NCBI GenBank assembly: GCA_031555315.1
Contig: JAVBUO010000005.1
Span: 1 to 64,000 of the forward strand
Length of the DNA: 64,000 nt
Reading direction: 5' to 3'
Source of the DNA: JAVBJV01 sp031555315
Lineage (GTDB): Bacteria > Pseudomonadota > Alphaproteobacteria > Acetobacterales > Acetobacteraceae
Shown here: one piece after another, positions 26,451 through 35,405 of the stretch
How positions within the stretch are numbered: the first letter of the stretch is position 1
Layout of the letters: each line of letters opens with the position of its first letter
Translations under genes and position numbers: made by a program
Notes under the pieces: generated by a model
The model's database searches: none
The model's input: only the letters and a program-made list of their open reading frames with translations
What the model was told of the DNA's origin: nothing

Positions 26451-26575
26451 CGAACGAAGTCCTTGGGCGGGGTGTCCCAGTGGATTGCCTGGACAGTCGA
26501 TCAGCGGTGTCCGCCGTCCTGACCCCTCCATGCATCCGCTCGGCCTTTGCCCCCAACAGTTGGGGTTTGAAGCCG

Positions 26576-29434
26576 ATGTCACTGACCATCGAAACCGCGC
26601 GTCCGGCGCATGTTCCTCCACCACCCGAAACGGCTGTTCCGCTGCCGGCGCCAGGGTATCAGGTGATCCGGCGGAACGGTGCCGTCACGCCGTTCGATGA
26701 AACGAAGATCGCCGTGGCGCTGACGAAGGCGTTCCTCGCCGTCGAGGGCAACAGTGCCGCGACCTCGCGGCGCGTGCATGATATCGTCGTGGAGCTGACC
26801 GCACAGATCGTCGCCAGCCTGACGCGCCGCGCCGATACCGGGCGCACCTTTCACATCGAGGATATCCAGGATCAGGTGGAACTGGCGCTGATGCGTGGCG
26901 GGCATCACAAGACCGCCCGTGCTTACGTGCTCTATCGCGAGGAACGCGCCAGGGAACGCGCGGCGATCAAGACCAAGCCCGCCGAGGCAGCGGCGCTGCA
27001 CATGACGATGGCGGATGGCAGGCGGGTGCCGCTTGATGATGCCCGTCTCGAAGCCGTGGTGCGCGAGGCAGCGGATGGGCTCGACGATGTTTCCGTCGAG
27101 GCGATTCTCGCCGAGACCCGCCGTAATCTTTACGATGGAATCGCGTTCGACGAGCTGGCATTGGCGCCGATTCTCGCCGCCCGGACATTGATCGAGACCG
27201 AACCGAACTATGCCAAGGTGTCGGCGCGCCTGCTGCTCGACAAGCTGCGCCGCGAGGCGCTCTCCTTTCTGGCTGGACGCCCGGAGCAGGCGACGCAGTG
27301 CGAGATGGCCGAACGCTACCCGGACTATTTCTGTTCCTATCTCAAGGCTGGTATCGCCGCGGAACTGATCGATCCAGAACTTGGCCGTTTCGATCTGGAC
27401 CGTCTCGGCGCCGCACTGCTGGCGGAGCGTGATCTTCAGTTCGACTATCTCGGCCTGCAGACGCTCTACGACCGCTACTTCCTGCATGTGGGCGGTACGC
27501 GCATCGAACTGCCACAGGCGTTCTTCATGCGTGTCGCCATGGGGTTGGCCCTGCGCGAGGTCGATCGCGAGGCGCGCGCCATCGAATTCTACCGGCTGCT
27601 GTCGTCCTTCGCCTTCATGGCCTCGACGCCGACGCTGTTCAATGCCGGCACGTTGCGGCCGCAGCTTTCGTCGTGTTTTCTCACCACGGTGGCGGACGAT
27701 CTGGATGGCATCTTCAAGTCGATCAAGGACAATGCCCTGCTTGCCAAATATTCCGGCGGGCTCGGCAACGACTGGACGCGGGTGCGCGGCCTCGGCGCGC
27801 GGATCAAGGGCACGAACGGCGAAAGCCAGGGTATCGTGCCCTTCCTGAAAGTGGTTAACGACACCGCTATCGCGGTTAATCAGGGCGGCAAACGCAAGGG
27901 GGCGGTCTGCGCCTATCTCGAAACCTGGCATATCGATATCGAGGAGTTTCTCGACCTGCGGAAAAACACCGGCGATGACCGCCGCCGCACGCACGACATG
28001 AACACCGCCAACTGGGTGCCGGACCTGTTCATGGAACGGGTCGAGGCGGACGGGACATGGACGCTGTTCTCTCCCGACGAAACGCCGGACCTGCACGATC
28101 TCTACGGGGTGGATTTCAGGGCGGCTTACGAGGAGTACGAGGCCAGAGTTGGGCGCGGTGAAATGAAGGTGTTCAAGCAGGTCCGCGCCGTCGATCTGTG
28201 GCGGCGCATGCTGACCATGCTGTTCGAGACCGGGCATCCGTGGATCACCTTCAAGGATCCCTGCAATATCCGCTCGCCGCAACGCCATGTGGGCGTGGTG
28301 CATTCCTCGAACCTATGCACCGAGATCACATTGAATACGGCGGACGACGAGGTGGCGGTGTGCAACCTCGGCTCGGTCAATCTCGCCATGCATGTCGGCG
28401 CATCCGGGCTCGATCGCGATCGGCTCGCGCAGACGGTGAAAACCGCGATGCGCATGCTCGACAACGTCATTGACGTCAACTTCTACACCATCCCCGAGGC
28501 GCGGCGCGCCAATCTGCGCCACCGGCCGGTGGGGCTTGGCATCATGGGATTCCAGGACGCGCTGCAGATATTGCGCATTCCGTATGCCTCGGAAGATGCG
28601 GTGCGCTTCGCCGACGCGAGCATGGAGGCGGTGAGCTTTCATGCCATTTCGGCCTCGGTCGATCTCGCGGTTGAACGCGGGCGTTACCAGAGCTTCGAAG
28701 GGTCGCTGTGGTCGAAAGGCATTCTGCCGCTCGATTCTCTGGACCTGCTGGCCGAAGCCCGGCCCTCGGTCGAACTGGACCGTTCCTCGACGCTTGGGTG
28801 GGAGGAACTGCGCCAGCGGGTGAGGGCGGTCGGTCTGCGCAATTCCAACACCATGGCGATCGCGCCGACGGCGACGATCTCGAATATCTGCGGGGTGTCG
28901 CAGTCGATCGAGCCGGCCTATCGCAACCTGTTCGTCAAATCGAACATGTCGGGCGACTTCACGGTCGTGAATGCCGCTTTGGTGCGCGATCTGAAAGAAC
29001 GCGGCCTGTGGGACGAGGTGATGGTTTCCGACCTCAAATACTACGACGGCAGTGTCGGGCAGATCACCCGCATTCCGGATGACCTCAAGGCGCTCTACGC
29101 CACGGCTTTCGAGATAGAGCCGCGCTGGCTGCTCGCGGCGGCGGCACGGCGGCAGAAATGGATCGATCAGGCGCAGTCGCTCAATCTCTATATCGCCGAT
29201 CCCTCGGGCAGGAAGCTCGACGAGACCTATCGCCTCGCCTGGGAGCTTGGCCTCAAGACGACCTATTACCTGCGCTCACGTTCAGCGACCCATGTCGAGA
29301 AATCGACGCTCAAGGGCACAGACGGCAAGCTCAATGCTGTTTCGGCTATCGCTGTGCCGTTGCCGGTTCCTGAAATGGGTGGAGGGGCGCAGTTCTGCGC
29401 CTTCGACGATCCCGGTTGTGAAGCCTGTCAGTGA
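26576..29434 (+). CDS. nrdA: Ribonucleoside-diphosphate reductase, large (alpha) subunit
   Basis: A 952-residue class I alpha subunit. Two N-terminal ATP-cones are visible: YQVIRRNGAVTPFDETKIA from about residue 26, and a second starting ADGRRVPLDDARLE near 143. The barrel has LSSCFL, NLCTEI (Asn, Cys, Glu) and VCNLGSVNLA as the catalytic cysteine set, YYLRSRSATH with the radical-relay tyrosines, and a C-terminal GCEACQ CXXC shuttle. The ATG at 26576 lies just after the riboswitch platform hairpin. It makes deoxynucleotides with NrdB and does not need B12. Confidence 0.93.
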   Translation: MSLTIETARPAHVPPPPETAVPLPAPGYQVIRRNGAVTPFDETKIAVALTKAFLAVEGNSAATSRRVHDIVVELTAQIVASLTRRADTGRTFHIEDIQDQVELALMRGGHHKTARAYVLYREERARERAAIKTKPAEAAALHMTMADGRRVPLDDARLEAVVREAADGLDDVSVEAILAETRRNLYDGIAFDELALAPILAARTLIETEPNYAKVSARLLLDKLRREALSFLAGRPEQATQCEMAERYPDYFCSYLKAGIAAELIDPELGRFDLDRLGAALLAERDLQFDYLGLQTLYDRYFLHVGGTRIELPQAFFMRVAMGLALREVDREARAIEFYRLLSSFAFMASTPTLFNAGTLRPQLSSCFLTTVADDLDGIFKSIKDNALLAKYSGGLGNDWTRVRGLGARIKGTNGESQGIVPFLKVVNDTAIAVNQGGKRKGAVCAYLETWHIDIEEFLDLRKNTGDDRRRTHDMNTANWVPDLFMERVEADGTWTLFSPDETPDLHDLYGVDFRAAYEEYEARVGRGEMKVFKQVRAVDLWRRMLTMLFETGHPWITFKDPCNIRSPQRHVGVVHSSNLCTEITLNTADDEVAVCNLGSVNLAMHVGASGLDRDRLAQTVKTAMRMLDNVIDVNFYTIPEARRANLRHRPVGLGIMGFQDALQILRIPYASEDAVRFADASMEAVSFHAISASVDLAVERGRYQSFEGSLWSKGILPLDSLDLLAEARPSVELDRSSTLGWEELRQRVRAVGLRNSNTMAIAPTATISNICGVSQSIEPAYRNLFVKSNMSGDFTVVNAALVRDLKERGLWDEVMVSDLKYYDGSVGQITRIPDDLKALYATAFEIEPRWLLAAAARRQKWIDQAQSLNLYIADPSGRKLDETYRLAWELGLKTTYYLRSRSATHVEKSTLKGTDGKLNAVSAIAVPLPVPEMGGGAQFCAFDDPGCEACQ

Positions 29435-29457
29435 AAAAAGAACGAGGAGAAGCCCCC

Positions 29458-30564
29458 ATGCTCGATTGGTCGAATACCAATGCGTCCACGCCTCATGCCG
29501 GCCCTGGTGGAGACATCACCGGTCTCGGCGCCATTGAACGCGGTGCTGCCCGCGTGACGGTCGACGAGAAGCGTATGCTCAATGCGCGCGCCGACGTGAA
29601 CCAGATCCTGCCGCTCAAATACAAGTGGGCGTGGGAGAAGTATCTCTCCGCCTGCAACAACCACTGGATGCCGACCGAAATTTCCATGCAGGCGGATATC
29701 GCGTTGTGGAAGTCGCGCGATGGCCTGACCGAAGACGAACGCAGGATGGTGAAGCGAAATCTCGGGTTTTTTGCCACGTCGGAAAGTCTGGTTGCCAATA
29801 ACATCGTGCTGGCGATCTATCGCCATCTGGCCAATCCGGAATGCCGGCAGTATCTGTTGCGTCAGGCATTCGAGGAGGCGGTGCATACGCACACTTTTCA
29901 GTACATTGTGGAAAGCCTTGGCCTCGACGAGGGCGAACTGTTCAACATGTACCGCGAGGTGCCATCGATCACCGACAAGGCGGCGTGGGCGCTGAACTAT
30001 ACGCAGAGCCTCGACGATCCGGCGTTCAGGACTGATACGCCAGAAGCCGCCCAGAATTTCCTGCGCGACTTGCTGGCATTCTATGTCGTTTTCGAGGGGA
30101 TGTGGTTCTATACCGGTTTCGCGCAGATCCTCTCGCTCGGGCGGCGCAACAAGATGGTCGGCATCGCCGAACAGTACCAGTACATCCTGCGCGACGAGAG
30201 CATCCATCTGAATTTCGGTATCGACGTGATCAACCAGATCAAGATCGAGAACCCGCATCTGTGGACCGAAGCGTTCCAGGACGAGGTGCGCGGTATGCTG
30301 AAGGATGCCGCCGAGCTGGAGGCAGCATACGGGCGGGATACGATGCCGCGCGGTTTCCTGGGTCTGAACGCGGCGCTATGTGAGCAGTACATGCATTTCA
30401 TCACCAACCGCCGCTGCGCGCAGCTTGGCCTTGCACCGGTGTTTGCCGAGGCTGAAAATCCGTTCCCGTGGATGAGCGAGACGATGGATCTGAAGAAAGA
30501 GAAAAACTTCTTCGAAACCCGCGTCATTGAATACCAGAACGGCGGTGCGCTCGCCTGGGATTGA
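29458..30564 (+). CDS. nrdB: Ribonucleoside-diphosphate reductase, small (beta) subunit, class Ic type
   Basis: A 368-residue ferritin-fold radical subunit. Metal ligands include Glu109 (where E. coli has Asp84), Glu140, His143, and the ExxH of RDESIHLNFG. The residue at the tyrosyl-radical position, four after His143, is Phe147 (AVHTHTFQY). Phe there together with the Asp-to-Glu change is the class Ic signature known from Chlamydia trachomatis, which uses a Mn(IV)/Fe(III) cofactor instead of a Tyr radical. The start at 29458 follows CGAGGAGA; GTG 29431 overlapping nrdA is rejected. Confidence 0.92.
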   Translation: MLDWSNTNASTPHAGPGGDITGLGAIERGAARVTVDEKRMLNARADVNQILPLKYKWAWEKYLSACNNHWMPTEISMQADIALWKSRDGLTEDERRMVKRNLGFFATSESLVANNIVLAIYRHLANPECRQYLLRQAFEEAVHTHTFQYIVESLGLDEGELFNMYREVPSITDKAAWALNYTQSLDDPAFRTDTPEAAQNFLRDLLAFYVVFEGMWFYTGFAQILSLGRRNKMVGIAEQYQYILRDESIHLNFGIDVINQIKIENPHLWTEAFQDEVRGMLKDAAELEAAYGRDTMPRGFLGLNAALCEQYMHFITNRRCAQLGLAPVFAEAENPFPWMSETMDLKKEKNFFETRVIEYQNGGALAWD

Positions 30565-30572
30565 GGCAGGTG

Positions 30573-30600
30573 CGAGCGGCGGGCAGTTACCCGCCGCTCG
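30573..30600. terminator. Bidirectional terminator between nrdB and metE
   Basis: An 11-bp perfect GC-rich stem, CGAGCGGCGGG paired with CCCGCCGCTCG around the loop CAGTTA, fills the short gap between the two convergent genes. There is only a weak T-rich tail on the plus side. It probably stops or insulates transcription from both sides. Confidence 0.6.
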
Positions 30601-30606
30601 TCTGTA

Positions 30607-32961
30607 TTATTCAGCGGCCTTCGCGGCTCCTGTCCGTAACTGTCGCGCTGCTTCGACCATGTTGACAAGCGCTGGCCGGACTTCATCCCAGGCGCGGGTT
30701 TTCAACCCGCAATCCGGATTGACCCAGAGCTGGTCACCGGAAAGCCGCTTGCGTGCCAGCGTGAGCAGGTGTGTCATCTCGGCTGTTTCCGGCACACGCG
30801 GCGAATGGATGTCGTAAACGCCAGGACCGATTTCGTTCGGATATCTGTAAGACCGGAAGACGTCCAGAAGTTCCATCTTAGAACGCGAGGTTTCAATCGA
30901 GATGACATCCGCATCCATCGCGGCAATCGCATCGATGATGTCGTTGAATTCCGAATAGCACATATGGGTGTGTATCTGCGTTTCGTCAGCAACACCCGAG
31001 CTGGTGATTCGGAAGCATTCCACAGTCCAGTCGAGATAGGTTTTCCAGTCCGCCTTCCTGAGCGGTAGTCCTTCGCGCAGAGCGGCTTCGTCGATCTGGA
31101 TCATCGCGGCGCCGGCTTTCTCCAGATCCTGCACTTCGTCGCGGATCGCTAAAGCGATCTGCCGGCAGACGTCACTGCGGGGCATGTCGTCGCGCACAAA
31201 GGACCAGTTCAGGATCGTCACCGGCCCGGTGAGCATGCCCTTCATCGGCTTTCGTGTCAGCGACTGGGCATAGCGCCACCACGCGACCGTCATCGGCTGC
31301 GGTCGCGAAACGTCGCCGAACAGAATAGGCGGCCGGACGTAGCGTGAACCGTAGCTCTGTACCCAACCGTGTTTGGTGAAGGCAAAACCAAAGAGTTGTT
31401 CCCCGAAATACTGCACCATGTCGTTACGCTCGAACTCGCCATGGACCAGCACGTCGATGCCGATTTCTTCCTGCCAGCGTACCGCGCGTTCGGTTTCCTC
31501 GCGCAGGAATTGCGTATACTTGGTACCGGTAAGTGTCCCTTTGGCATGGGCGGCGCGCGCCTTGCGTACCTCTATTGTCTGGGGGAACGAACCGATGGTT
31601 GTGGTCGGGAACGGTGGTAGATTCAGCTTTGCTCTCTGAACTGCCTTGCGATGCGGGAAATCGCTTTGGCGGTGCTGCATGGATTTGCTGATTGCAGACA
31701 CGCGGTCCAGCACGGCGGGGTTGTGAACTTTTTTCGACGTTGCGCGCCGGCTGGCTGCCACGGCAGAGGCGGTGAGGGGCTGTTCCACGGTTTCGCGGCC
31801 GCCGGCCAGCGCTTTTCCAAGAACGGCGAGTTCTTCCATCTTCTGAACCGAAAAGGCGAGCCATTCCTTCAGATCCGGATCGAGACCGGTTTCCAGTTCG
31901 AGATCGATCGGCACATGCAGCAGCGAGCAGGACGGTGCGATCTCGACCCGGTCGGCACCGCGTTCGGCAACCACCGGTTCCAGGCGGTCGAGAATTTTCG
32001 GCAGATTTGCCCGCCAGACATTGCGGCCGTCGATTACGCCAAGCGACAGCACCAACGCACGCGCAACCTTGGCCAGCACGGTGTCGAGCTGTTCAGGCGC
32101 GCGTGCGAGGTCGAGATGAAGACCTGCCACCGGCAGGCCAATCGCCAGATCGAGGTTGTCGCCAAGTCCGCCGAAATAGGTCGCCAACATGATTTTCAGA
32201 TTTGGCACGGCCTCGGTGAACGCACGATATGCCTGGCGCATCGCATTGCGGCCGGCCTCGTCGAGGTCGAGGGTCAGATACGGTTCGTCGATCTGTACCC
32301 AACTTGCGCCCTGCGTCGCCAGTTGACGTAGAACGTCCACATAGACCGGGATGAGATTGCCGATGAGCGATACCGGATCGAAGGCCGAATCCTTCGCCTT
32401 GCCGAGCTTCAGATAAGTGACGGGGCCGAGCAGAATCGGGCGGGTTTCGTAGCCGAGCGCCTTCGCCTCGAGATACTCGTCGACCGCTTTGGCTGAGGCG
32501 AGGGTGAATGTCTGATCTTTGGTGAACTCGGGAACCATGTAATGGTAATTGGTGTCGAACCACTTGGTCATCTCGAGCGCAGGCACACCACGCGTACCGG
32601 CATGATGGCCATGGGTGCAGGCTGCTTCATGGAGCGTCCCCTGGCTGCCGCGCGCCATTGCGAAATAAGTATCGAGCGGCACCGGCCCGCCGGTCCAGCC
32701 ATAAATTTTCGGAATAGCGCCGACCATGACGCTGGTATCGAGCACATGGTCGTAGAGCGAGAAATCGTTCGACGGAATGTTGGTTACCCCGAGCGATTTC
32801 TGACGTTCCCAGTTTGCGGCGCGCAGACCGGCTGCGATCTGCTGCAACGCAGCGGCATCGGATTTACCCGACCAGTAGGTTTCGAGCGCGGATTTCAGTT
32901 CACGCCGCAGGCCGATCCGTGGTGTGCCGAGCGTGCTGACAGGAAGCGAAAGAAGAGACAC
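30607..32961 (-). CDS. metE: Cobalamin-independent methionine synthase
   Basis: A 784-residue MetE that transfers the methyl group of 5-methyltetrahydropteroyltriglutamate to homocysteine using zinc, without B12. The C-terminal catalytic barrel starts near LPPFPTTTIGSFPQT and has the zinc region HMCYSEF (His, Cys) and a Cys in NPDCGLKTR. The N-terminal half is the duplicated barrel. The GTG at 32961 (after GGGGTTGAATCG) is chosen because it sits as the nrdA ATG does after the same leader sequence. Its riboswitch should switch it off when B12 allows MetH to work. Confidence 0.94.
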   Translation of the reverse strand: MSLLSLPVSTLGTPRIGLRRELKSALETYWSGKSDAAALQQIAAGLRAANWERQKSLGVTNIPSNDFSLYDHVLDTSVMVGAIPKIYGWTGGPVPLDTYFAMARGSQGTLHEAACTHGHHAGTRGVPALEMTKWFDTNYHYMVPEFTKDQTFTLASAKAVDEYLEAKALGYETRPILLGPVTYLKLGKAKDSAFDPVSLIGNLIPVYVDVLRQLATQGASWVQIDEPYLTLDLDEAGRNAMRQAYRAFTEAVPNLKIMLATYFGGLGDNLDLAIGLPVAGLHLDLARAPEQLDTVLAKVARALVLSLGVIDGRNVWRANLPKILDRLEPVVAERGADRVEIAPSCSLLHVPIDLELETGLDPDLKEWLAFSVQKMEELAVLGKALAGGRETVEQPLTASAVAASRRATSKKVHNPAVLDRVSAISKSMQHRQSDFPHRKAVQRAKLNLPPFPTTTIGSFPQTIEVRKARAAHAKGTLTGTKYTQFLREETERAVRWQEEIGIDVLVHGEFERNDMVQYFGEQLFGFAFTKHGWVQSYGSRYVRPPILFGDVSRPQPMTVAWWRYAQSLTRKPMKGMLTGPVTILNWSFVRDDMPRSDVCRQIALAIRDEVQDLEKAGAAMIQIDEAALREGLPLRKADWKTYLDWTVECFRITSSGVADETQIHTHMCYSEFNDIIDAIAAMDADVISIETSRSKMELLDVFRSYRYPNEIGPGVYDIHSPRVPETAEMTHLLTLARKRLSGDQLWVNPDCGLKTRAWDEVRPALVNMVEAARQLRTGAAKAAE

Positions 32962-33082
32962 CGATTCAACCCCGATCAATAAGTGTTGGGGGCGGGACCG
33001 GATGAGCGCATGCAGGGATCGGACACGATGCGTCCGATGCAAACGCACCACCGGGACACCCCGCCCAGGGACGACTATGTTG

Positions 33083-33235
33083 CCGCGGCAGGTCTCCTGG
33101 CTTACGGGTCAGCGCCTTCGTCCGGCCTTCCCGAGGCACATGCGCCTCAGTGACACAGATGGACGATGGCTCGCCGCTCACAGTTGCGGGGGCAGCGCCG
33201 GAATGGCCGGCTTCCCTCTTAGCTCTGGTGCCTGT
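33083..33235 (-). ncRNA. Cobalamin riboswitch controlling metE
   Basis: Read on the minus strand, it carries AGCTAAGAGGGAA, GCGCTGCCCCCGCAACTGTG, a CACTGAGG/GGGAAG region and the B12 box AGCCAGGAGACCTGC near 33088-33103. Most of it, and the 120 bases that follow down to the metE start, closely resembles the nrdA riboswitch and its leader, so one seems to be a copy of the other. The leader ends in CCCCCAACA, then GGGGTTGAA before the GTG. Confidence 0.92.
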
Positions 33236-33296
33236 TACGGCCCAGAGAACCACGACAGCGCACAGACTGGCCATATGTGAAGGTGGCGTCAAGTGG

Positions 33297-33316
33297 ACAT
33301 AAAGATATCTTTATGT
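33297..33316. promoter_or_regulatory. Perfect 20-bp palindrome in the metE promoter region
   Basis: ACATAAAGATATCTTTATGT is identical to its own reverse complement. It lies about 60 bases upstream of the metE riboswitch and 177 bases before the divergent gene at 33493. It looks like the operator of a dimeric repressor. An AAAGATATCTTT core resembles what I recall for ArsR-family methionine regulators of the SahR type in Proteobacteria, but that link is uncertain. Confidence 0.6.
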
Positions 33317-33492
33317 GTAATGATTGACGGTGGTGCTTTCTGGTAGACGGCGCTGGAAACCGCAGCGGTAAATCCCTATTTTGCGGCCAGGCGGAATATC
33401 AGGCGCAAGGTTGAACCAGCGAAGGCGATACAAGGCGAAGTGTTGAGAATTCGAATGTATCACTTGAACAATATGCCGAGGGGATAAGCTGT

Positions 33493-34255
33493 ATGTCGCC
33501 GACTGAATGCAATTCGTTCTATGAGACAACGCCGCAGGCGATTGCAGATTTTATCGCAGCGAAAGTTGTCGTTGGTGACTTTGCTCTACCCTATCACTAT
33601 CCAGAACCCAATGAACTGGAGGCATGGCAAATTGGGTTTCGCATTCATGGGCTGACGGGTGAAAGCCTCGTGTCGACAATGCGGGGGGGCCTGGCAGCCG
33701 GGATGGTATGTGATCGCCAGAAACTATTTTGGTGATCCATTTTTTATCGATGTCGGCGAAAAGACAACCAATTTTCCGGTCTATTATGCCGAACACGGTG
33801 CCGGGCGCTGGGATGCGGTGGTGGTTGCTCCGGATATTCAGCATTTTAGCCGGATATTGCCCGCGCTACGCAAGTTGGAAGGAAACGATACAGAGGTTCC
33901 GCGGCTCATTGAAACCGAGACCGATATGTCGGCAACGTTATGGCGCGAAGTCCACGAAGCACGTCGTAATCGTGAGCGCGAGGTAGCGCCGACGGAGATC
34001 GAACCAGAGGGCGATCCGAACGACTTTCGGTATGGCGCACTGATTATCACGGATATCGGCCCGCAAAAACTCAAGGTCGTTCAGATTCTCAGGCGTGTTC
34101 TCGATGTGTCACCGGCAGAGACTCTGGCACTGGCCGCGCAGCACGAGATCGTTGTTGCCAGCGGCTTTCTGGTCCGACTGCATTATCTCCAGGAGCAACT
34201 GGCTGCATTGGGGGCTTCGGTGGAGTTTCGGCCAGATCTCGAGTCGGCGATTTAA
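33493..34255 (+). pseudogene. SUKH (SMI1/KNR4)-like protein broken at a G7 tract
   Basis: Two overlapping frames make one protein. Frame one (33493-33735) starts after GAGGGG with MSPTECNSFYET and reads to GLTGESLVSTMRGG. Frame two continues WQPGWYVIARNYFGDPFFID, a typical SMI1/KNR4 core, to 34255. The run of seven G at 33683-33689 is the junction; removing one G restores a 253-residue protein. The last 65 residues (KLKVVQILRRVLDVSPAETL, then LQEQLAALGASVEF) look like the ribosomal L7/L12 C-terminal fold. It may be a sequencing error, decay, or slipped-strand switching. Confidence 0.6.
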
Positions 34256-34275
34256 ATGGAGTTGCATGATGGGAT

Positions 34276-34363
34276 TGGCGGAGGGGGTGGGATTCGAACC
34301 CACGAACCCTTGCGGGTTGCCGGTTTTCAAGACCGGTGCAATCGACCACTCTGCCACCCCTCC
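34276..34363 (-). tRNA. tRNA-Ser, anticodon UGA
   Basis: The minus strand begins GGAGGGGTGGCAGAGTGG, has the anticodon arm CCGGTCTTGAAAACCGG (anticodon TGA), a long variable arm, the T-loop GGGTTCGAATCC, and ends CCCCTCC-G-CCA. The 7-bp acceptor stem is complete and CCA is encoded. The long variable arm and discriminator G agree with serine. Confidence 0.96.
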
Positions 34364-34412
34364 AAGCGCCTATGCCTCTAGCATGATTTTGCCAGGAAGA
34401 AAGGGGGGAGAG

Positions 34413-35195
34413 TCAGTGCGCAGAAAATCGTCTGCGCCAGCTCAGCCCCGCAATGGTGCCCCCGGCCGGCCGGTATTCGCAACCGATCCAACCCTGATAG
34501 CCCAGCGCATCGATATGCCGGAACAGGTGATCCCAGTTGATCTCGCCCGTGCCGGGTTCATGCCGGCCCGGAACGTCGGCGAGCTGCATATGCGCAATGA
34601 TCGGCAATAACTGCACGATCCTCCGGCTCAAGTTCCCCTCGGTGATCTGGCAGTGATAGATGTCGAACTGCAGGCCGAGCCTGTCCGGGCCGATCGCGGC
34701 GATGATCTCGGCGGCCTGAGCGGTGGTGTGCATGAAGTAACCCGGCATGTCCTGATGGTTGATCGGTTCCAGCAGAATTTTCACGCCGCTTTTGCGCGCC
34801 TGTTCTGCCGCCCATGCCAGCCGCGTGGCATAGAGCGCGGCATGCGTGCCGGGCGGGGTGTCGGGCGTTGTGATGCCCGCCATACAATGCAGGTTTGTAC
34901 AATCGAGTGCAGATGCGTACTCCAGCGCCCGCAAGACACCGTCGCGGAAGTCCTGCTCGCGCCCGGGCAGGCAGGCTGTGCCGCGTTCGCCCAGATCCCA
35001 GTTGCCGGGCGGCATGTTGAAGAGCGCCAATTTCAGCCCGTTGTCTCGTAGCCGGCGAGCGATTTCGATTGCAGGGAAATCGTAAGGGAATAAAAATTCG
35101 ACGGCTTTGAAATCCTGCTGGCGCGCCGCCTCGAACCTGTCGAGGAATGGGTGTTCGGTAAACATAGTCGATAGATTGGCGGCCAGACGAGGCAT
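34413..35195 (-). CDS. hyi: Hydroxypyruvate isomerase-family TIM-barrel enzyme
   Basis: A 260-residue xylose-isomerase-like barrel. It starts MPRLAANLSTMFTE and has FNMPPGNWDLGERG, the metal/catalytic Glu in ILLEPINHQD, GLQFDIYHCQ, and the second Glu in GCEYRPAGG. These are the marks of Hyi/OtnI enzymes, which interconvert hydroxypyruvate and tartronate semialdehyde or act on related 4-carbon sugars acids. No glyoxylate-carboligase partner is next to it, so the substrate is open. Confidence 0.82.
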   Translation of the reverse strand: MPRLAANLSTMFTEHPFLDRFEAARQQDFKAVEFLFPYDFPAIEIARRLRDNGLKLALFNMPPGNWDLGERGTACLPGREQDFRDGVLRALEYASALDCTNLHCMAGITTPDTPPGTHAALYATRLAWAAEQARKSGVKILLEPINHQDMPGYFMHTTAQAAEIIAAIGPDRLGLQFDIYHCQITEGNLSRRIVQLLPIIAHMQLADVPGRHEPGTGEINWDHLFRHIDALGYQGWIGCEYRPAGGTIAGLSWRRRFSAH

Positions 35196-35405
35196 GACTG
35201 TTTCCCATAGTACTGTTATGTTGCGGACGTGAGCGAGCGTGACGAAGGTGTTGGCGTTGTTCAGACGGCTATGTCAATAACGGTATGACGTTCGGCACAG
35301 CCCGTCGGATGGGATGTGGTAACGAGGCAGACTGATATTTTTCTGGAGATTGCAGGGAAATTATGTGCCGCATTTGCAGCAGATGCTTGAGGTTCGGAAA
35401 GAGGT

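Noticed and set aside
26579..28303. 574-codon minus-strand open frame
   Set aside because: Lies wholly opposite nrdA; no recognisable domain.
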